Of a stretch of DNA of 8,701 bases, positions 5,187 to 8,701 are shown in pieces. The stretch spans positions 1-8,701 of the forward strand of contig JAUWTT010000139.1 in NCBI GenBank assembly GCA_030614585.1, given 5' to 3'. Source of the stretch: Acidobacteriota bacterium (GTDB taxonomy: Bacteria; Acidobacteriota; UBA6911; RPQK01; JAPXNP01). Each line of letters opens with the position of its first letter. Positions within the stretch are counted from its first letter, which is position 1. A program made the translations under genes and the position numbers. The notes below the pieces were generated by a model. The model was not told the origin of the DNA. It did not search any database and saw nothing but the letters and a program-made list of their open reading frames with translations.

Positions 5187-7151
5187 ATGAGCATAATCTC
5201 CACCTGTCTTCTTTTGACAGCTTTTGTAGCAGCCAATTCCGGTGTTGAGCAACGTGACGTCAGCGAAGAGGAAACACCTTCCTCGAAAGCTGAAGCCTCC
5301 GTAGATCCTGGCACGAATATCCCCAATCCTCATCATGAAATGACTGTCACGGCCACCAGAACACCGACCAAAGTACGAGAACTGGGCAGATCAGTGACTG
5401 TAATTAGTGCCCAGGAGATCGAGAACCTGGGATCCAAGGATCTTTCCGAGGTCCTCAAAACAGTGACTGGGTTCAACGTTGTCCAAGCGGGTTCATTCGG
5501 CGGCCAGACCTCGCTTTTTGTCCGAGGAGGAGAAAGCAACTTTAACCTCGTCCTGGTGGATGGAGTACAAGTCAACCAACCTGGAGGTGGCTTCGACTTC
5601 TCCAGCCTATCCACATCGAATATCGATAAGATTGAGATCGTTCGGGGCCCGGCGTCAGTCCTTTACGGGGCAAATGCTGCTACATCCGTCATCAATATCA
5701 TCACCCGGAAGGGTCAGGGGAACCCCTCGGGCCATATCGAATTCCAGGGAGGCAACCACAACAGTTACCTGGCCAGTGGGGCTGTCCGAGGAAGTAGCGA
5801 CCGCTTCAACTTCTCTCTGGCCGGCCTCTACTCTGATACCGACGGAATCCACGAATTCAACAGCCAATGGGCCAGAGGAGAGCTCTCCTTGAGTGCAGGC
5901 TGGAATCTTACCGACAGTTCTGCGCTCTCAGGAAGCCTGCTCTACACAGACGGCAAACAGAACTTCCCCACCGATGACACGGGTGCCGTGGTTGATCCCA
6001 ATGATTATCGTGAGACAAGCCAGACGGTCTACTCGATCAGATACGAGAATCGGGTGACCGACCTATACGATTTCAGCCTGCTTTACGGATACACCGAGCA
6101 AGACTCCACCATCTATACGGTTCGTGACGACATCGTAGACTTCTTTGACGGGGCCTTTCCTAACCACTATGACAGGCACTTCTTCGACTGGCAGAACAAC
6201 GTCAGAATTGCCGAGAACAACCGGCTTGCGGCAGGCGTGTCATACGAGCGAGACGCAACAAAGACGGATGAAATGAGCCGCCGGAGCGTCGGCGCCTATG
6301 TCCAGGACCAGGTGTCATGGAATGACCGAACCTTTCTAACGGCCGGCATTCGATACGATGACAACAACCGCTTCGAAAACTTCGTAACGGGCAATGTCGA
6401 CCTTGCCTACCTGGTCACTCCCAATGTGAAAGTCCGTGGAAGTGTCGGCAAAGGACTTCGGGCCCCTGGTTTCTCAGAGATCTTCGGATTTCCAGGCTTT
6501 GGAATCACCGGGAATCCCGGTCTGAAGCCCGAGGGCAATGTGGCCATCGAAGGCGGAATTGACTATTACGCCGCCGGGGGGAAAGGCTACCTTCTCAGCA
6601 GCATTTACAGCAATCATTTCAAAGATCTGATTGAGTTCAGCTTCCTGGTTCCTCCCGGAAGCCCGAACTACGTGAACATCGAGAAAGCGAGAAGCCGTGG
6701 GTTAGAACTCGAGGGTTCCGTGAATCTAATTGGAAAATGGTGGGCCGGCTTTAACTACACTTACACCAGTACCAAAGTGACCGATGCCGGATCCGTTCCG
6801 GGAGGGAACTTCGTGCTTGGCGACAGGCTACTTCGAAGACCTGCTCACCTGGCGATGCTGAACACCGACTACAGAAGCAGCCGACTTAAAGCTAGAGTCC
6901 AGGCGCTCTTCAAGGGAGAACGGGACGATCGGCAGTTCTTTCCAGACTTCAGTAGCACACGAATAACGCTGCCGGCCTATTGGACGGTCGACTTCAACGT
7001 ATCGATTCCGCTCTTTCGACTTTCCCCAGACAGTGGAGAAGTAAGTCTCATTTTCCGGGGACAAAACTTGTTCGACACGGAGTACACCGAGATTGCGGGA
7101 TTTGAATCACCCGGCAGGACCCTCTGGGCCGGACTTATCCTGTCGTATTGA
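5187..7151 (+). CDS. btuB: TonB-dependent outer-membrane receptor, probable cobalamin transporter
   Basis: This 654-residue receptor probably imports cobalamin across the outer membrane, using energy from TonB-ExbBD. Residues 2-17 are a short hydrophobic signal peptide without a basic residue before its core. A TonB box EMTVTATRT lies at residues 51-59. The plug domain (about 60-170) contains VLVDGVQVN, EIVRGPASVLYG and a following NIITRKG. The remainder is a beta-barrel with KGLRAPGFSEIFG, GNPGLKPE and the end LFDTEYTEIAGFESPGRTLWAGLILSY split between an FDTEYTEI motif and a final aromatic Tyr, as in outer-membrane barrels. E. coli BtuB has 614 residues, so the size fits. The ATG follows GAGGAG (5173-5178) at 8 bp, and there is no earlier start in frame. 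The cobalamin riboswitch upstream is the main reason to prefer BtuB over a siderophore receptor. No btuF, btuC or btuD follows in the window, so the ABC partner must lie elsewhere. Confidence 0.88.
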   Translation: MSIISTCLLLTAFVAANSGVEQRDVSEEETPSSKAEASVDPGTNIPNPHHEMTVTATRTPTKVRELGRSVTVISAQEIENLGSKDLSEVLKTVTGFNVVQAGSFGGQTSLFVRGGESNFNLVLVDGVQVNQPGGGFDFSSLSTSNIDKIEIVRGPASVLYGANAATSVINIITRKGQGNPSGHIEFQGGNHNSYLASGAVRGSSDRFNFSLAGLYSDTDGIHEFNSQWARGELSLSAGWNLTDSSALSGSLLYTDGKQNFPTDDTGAVVDPNDYRETSQTVYSIRYENRVTDLYDFSLLYGYTEQDSTIYTVRDDIVDFFDGAFPNHYDRHFFDWQNNVRIAENNRLAAGVSYERDATKTDEMSRRSVGAYVQDQVSWNDRTFLTAGIRYDDNNRFENFVTGNVDLAYLVTPNVKVRGSVGKGLRAPGFSEIFGFPGFGITGNPGLKPEGNVAIEGGIDYYAAGGKGYLLSSIYSNHFKDLIEFSFLVPPGSPNYVNIEKARSRGLELEGSVNLIGKWWAGFNYTYTSTKVTDAGSVPGGNFVLGDRLLRRPAHLAMLNTDYRSSRLKARVQALFKGERDDRQFFPDFSSTRITLPAYWTVDFNVSIPLFRLSPDSGEVSLIFRGQNLFDTEYTEIAGFESPGRTLWAGLILSY

Positions 7152-7178
7152 GAACGCCCGGCCGGTTTCAATGAAGAC

Positions 7179-7237
7179 AACCACCAAATCACTAAAACAC
7201 AAGAAGATCATAATAGTGATTTCGTGCTTTGGTGGTT
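7179..7237. repeat. Inverted octamer arrays, AANCACNA x3 / TNGTGNTT x3
   Basis: The left arm is AACCACCA (7179-7186), AATCACTA (7187-7194) and AAACACAA (7195-7202). After an 11-bp spacer (7203-7213) the right arm is TAGTGATT (7214-7221), TCGTGCTT (7222-7229) and TGGTGGTT (7230-7237). The right-arm units are complements of AATCACTA, AAGCACGA and AACCACCA. In every unit the two variable positions carry the same base. The outer units pair perfectly, and in full register the 24-bp arms mismatch only at variable positions (4 of 24). It starts 28 bp after the btuB stop and could act as a terminator-like hairpin, but no T-tract follows. Confidence 0.9.
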
Positions 7238-7253
7238 ACTCCTGTTTCCCCGT

Positions 7254-7288
7254 CCCCTGGTATCCGGCATCTGGTATCTGGCATTCGC
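7254..7288. repeat. CCRGATR heptamers on the minus strand
   Basis: On the plus strand TATCCGG (7261-7267), CATCTGG (7268-7274) and TATCTGG (7275-7281) are three exact units of the inverse of CCRGATR. Degenerate units CCCCTGG (7254-7260) and CATTCGC (7282-7288) flank them. This is the inverted counterpart of the array at 3339-3408. Confidence 0.85.
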
Positions 7289-7390
7289 CATGCTTTGTCG
7301 TGAACCCAATCGCGAACTATGTCGAAATCCCGGGGGACAAATCGACGAGGTTTACGATAAAGCTCGCGACGAAGGGAACCGATCCGGCAT
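7289..7390. other. Unassigned part of the convergent intergenic region
   Basis: I see no gene, tRNA or clear repeat here. A few words such as GTCGAAATCC and GACGAGG recall the modules on either side but are too short to call. Confidence 0.3.
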
Positions 7391-7414
7391 CCTCCTTCGC
7401 TCTTCGAGCTATGG
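7391..7414. repeat. Hairpin word GCTC-TTC-GAGC (copy 2, inverted)
   Basis: The minus strand of this 24-bp stretch matches 3450-3473 at 23 of 24 positions. The core stem GCTC (7399-7402) / GAGC (7406-7409) is intact. The outer stem is reduced to TCC/GGA (7393-7395 with 7413-7415), whereas copy 1 has six outer pairs. Confidence 0.85.
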
Positions 7415-7420
7415 ACGTGG

Positions 7421-7434
7421 GGATCTGGGAGCTA
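7421..7434. repeat. Two YAGNYCC-like heptamers on the minus strand
   Basis: The minus strand reads TAGCTCC (7434-7428) and CAGATCC (7427-7421), in 7-bp register. They match the consensus of the array at 3497-3565, with one deviation in the second unit. They lie next to the hairpin word, as in the first region but on its other side. Confidence 0.55.
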
Positions 7435-7457
7435 GCGACGGGGGCCGCTGAAGCCGC

Positions 7458-7492
7458 GGAGGGCAGGCCGAGCACGAGCACGAGCACGAACG
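7458..7492. repeat. Shared 12-mer and CGAGCA hexamer tandem repeat
   Basis: GGAGGGCAGGCC (7458-7469) is the exact inverse of GGCCTGCCCTCC at 3440-3451. It runs into CGAGCA repeated three times (7469-7486) and a degenerate CGAACG (7487-7492). The hexamer array is absent from the first repeat region. Confidence 0.75.
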
Positions 7493-7523
7493 AAGATACA
7501 ATCCCGAGGACCGCCCGCGAAAC

Positions 7524-7553
7524 CCGAGACGCGAGACCTCGGGACTTCGAGAC
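7524..7553. repeat. NCGRGAC short repeats
   Basis: CCGAGAC (7524-7530), GCGAGAC (7531-7537), CTCGGGAC (7538-7545) and TTCGAGAC (7546-7553) form four adjacent units with periods of 7, 7, 8 and 8 bp. This is another short-period module of the same intergenic region. Confidence 0.65.
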
Positions 7554-7563
7554 CGCACGCCGG

Positions 7564-7591
7564 CATCTGGCAACTGGCACCCCGCATCTAC
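7564..7591. repeat. Heptamers reaching into the M64 gene stop codon
   Basis: CATCTGG (7564-7570), CAACTGG (7571-7577), CACCCCG (7578-7584) and CATCTAC (7585-7591) keep a 7-bp register, the first two matching the inverse CCRGATR type best. The last unit contains the TAG stop (7588-7590, minus strand) of the M64 peptidase gene. Confidence 0.6.
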
Positions 7592-8701
7592 GGTGTCGCG
7601 TGAAGATCGATGACCCGCTCTATAGCCTGCTGACAAACCTTGCAAAAAACGTGAGGCTTCCGACTGAACATCATGCAATTCAGCGCGGGTCTATACAGCC
7701 CTTCAGCTTGATAACCGGCTCCTTCGAAGGCTCCGATTTTCCCTTCGTAATCCTCAGCACCAAACAGTTCCGAAAACGTGCCGGCACTATCCTGGTAAAG
7801 CCGCTCCAACTCGTCCTCAGGGTTCGTCTTGGCGAGTAGTTCCGCCCGCTTTTCCTGATACTCAATCGAAAGCTTCTCATACGATCCCTTCTTCCAGGGC
7901 GTAGGTATAGGGACGTCGTCACCCACCAGGTCTCGCCACTTCAGCCTGGTTGGATCGAGCAGAGCAGTTATGTTCGGCTCCCACGGTTCAACACCAGGGC
8001 TTACAAACTCCTCGTAGGCAACCTGAGAGGTGTAATACTCGTCAGCCAATCCTGCAAATGAGTGGCCCAATTCATGGATAAAAACGTAAGGTGCTTCGCT
8101 TGAGTCCGAAGAGCACGTAGCCCACAGGTTGAAGATTCCACCTCCACCGTACTTACGCCCGTTGAAGAGCATCATCAGCGTGTCGTACGGAGCTTGTGCT
8201 GCGAACTCCCTGAGCTCTCGATTCCGGAACGTCAAAACGTACCGATCTAAATCAAACGCGTTGAAACTCAAACCCAGTGGGGTATTCTTCCAAATCCCCC
8301 TGCGTGGGTCGGAGATCCCGGAATCCTCCGAACCGACACTGATCGCCCACACGTTAAAATCCTCTTTCCGCGATCGCCAAGGCTCAACGCTGAAGAGTTC
8401 GTCTACAAGGCGGGTAACGTCAACTCCGAACTTCGCTGCTTCATCCTGGGTATACCCATCACCCATTACCAGCAGGTCCACCTTCGCCGCCGGTTCCCCG
8501 TGCTTGAAGACACTCCAGACTGTCCCCTTCTCTGTCAGTGGTGCGCGGTCGATGAAACGACTGTCAGGATCGACGGTAACTGAAAAGATCTCCGTGAGCG
8601 CTCCTTTTTCCAGCTTCCTCAATACCAGCCGAACGGGACCGACAGGTTCGGGAAAACGCTGTGATTCGTGAAAGGTCCTCCAAATGCCGTCGGAGGCCTC
8701 A
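7588..8701 (-). CDS. M64 family (IgA peptidase-type) zinc metallopeptidase (5' partial)
   Basis: On the minus strand the frame is open to the right edge, giving at least 370 codons, so the true start lies outside. A TTG at 8622-8620 is possible but would cut off matching sequence such as GPVRLVLRKL. The first 55 or so visible residues look like the end of the M64 N-terminal beta domain. The peptidase domain follows with VDLLVMGDGYTQDE, FNVWAISVGSEDSG, DTLMMLFN and the zinc site FIHELGHSFAGLADEYY, with HELGH at residues 209-213 counted from the edge. The two His bind zinc and Glu is catalytic. The Asp-Glu after the helix is conserved in the family and may give another ligand. The end CMMFSRKPHVFCKVCQQAI carries three Cys, as is usual near the C-terminus of M64 proteins. 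Family members are secreted or surface enzymes, and cleavage of IgA is known only for a founding member. The signal peptide is not visible. The gene is convergent with btuB. Confidence 0.92.
   Translation of the reverse strand, partial: EASDGIWRTFHESQRFPEPVGPVRLVLRKLEKGALTEIFSVTVDPDSRFIDRAPLTEKGTVWSVFKHGEPAAKVDLLVMGDGYTQDEAAKFGVDVTRLVDELFSVEPWRSRKEDFNVWAISVGSEDSGISDPRRGIWKNTPLGLSFNAFDLDRYVLTFRNRELREFAAQAPYDTLMMLFNGRKYGGGGIFNLWATCSSDSSEAPYVFIHELGHSFAGLADEYYTSQVAYEEFVSPGVEPWEPNITALLDPTRLKWRDLVGDDVPIPTPWKKGSYEKLSIEYQEKRAELLAKTNPEDELERLYQDSAGTFSELFGAEDYEGKIGAFEGAGYQAEGLYRPALNCMMFSRKPHVFCKVCQQAIERVIDLHATP

Noticed and set aside
7179..7237. Terminal inverted repeats of an insertion sequence
   Set aside because: Only 11 bp separate the arms, so there is no room for a transposase, and no target-site duplication is evident.
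7093..7839. A 248-codon plus-strand open frame between btuB and the M64 gene
   Set aside because: It overlaps the end of btuB, runs through the repeat region and then lies antisense to the well-supported M64 gene. Its composition follows the repeats and it matches no family I know.

Overview
The window looks like chromosomal DNA of a Gram-negative bacterium with roughly balanced to moderately high GC. The Gram-negative call rests on a TonB-dependent outer-membrane receptor and on a Tat-type signal on another protein. The first protein ends in a beta-rich secreted domain of a kind I associate with Acidobacteriota, so that phylum is my best but tentative guess. No rRNA, tRNA, phage, transposase or CRISPR locus is visible.

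Layout, left to right: (1) the 3' part of a secreted zinc-metallopeptidase-like gene that enters from the left edge (1-1587, +). (2) An inner-membrane transporter of the aspartate:alanine exchanger (AspT/YidE/YbjL) family with two internal RCK_C domains (1710-3311, +). (3) A 462-bp intergenic region (3312-3773) filled from 3339 to 3566 with short-period repeats. (4) A Tat-exported TIM-barrel protein of the sugar phosphate isomerase/epimerase family (3774-4661, +). (5) A promoter and a clear cobalamin riboswitch (about 4754-4987), then a possible 40-codon leader ORF, then a BtuB-like TonB-dependent receptor (5187-7151, +). (6) A second repeat-filled intergenic region (7152-7587). (7) A convergent M64 (IgA-type) peptidase gene on the minus strand that runs off the right edge (7588-8701).

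The one clear functional unit is vitamin B12 control of an outer-membrane receptor. The riboswitch should reduce expression of the receptor when cobalamin is plentiful. The two metallopeptidases, the transporter and the TIM-barrel protein have no visible link to it or to each other.

The most unusual content is in the two repeat-rich intergenic regions. They carry the same set of short modules in opposite orientation and shuffled order: heptamers CCRGATR, heptamers YAGNYCC, a 24-bp hairpin word with the core GCTC-GAA-GAGC (23 of 24 bases identical), and octamers TNGTGNTT (a 22-bp stretch with 20 identical). Next to btuB the octamers form two inverted arrays. In all six octamers there the two variable positions hold the same base, and all four bases occur. 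I do not know a named element with this structure.
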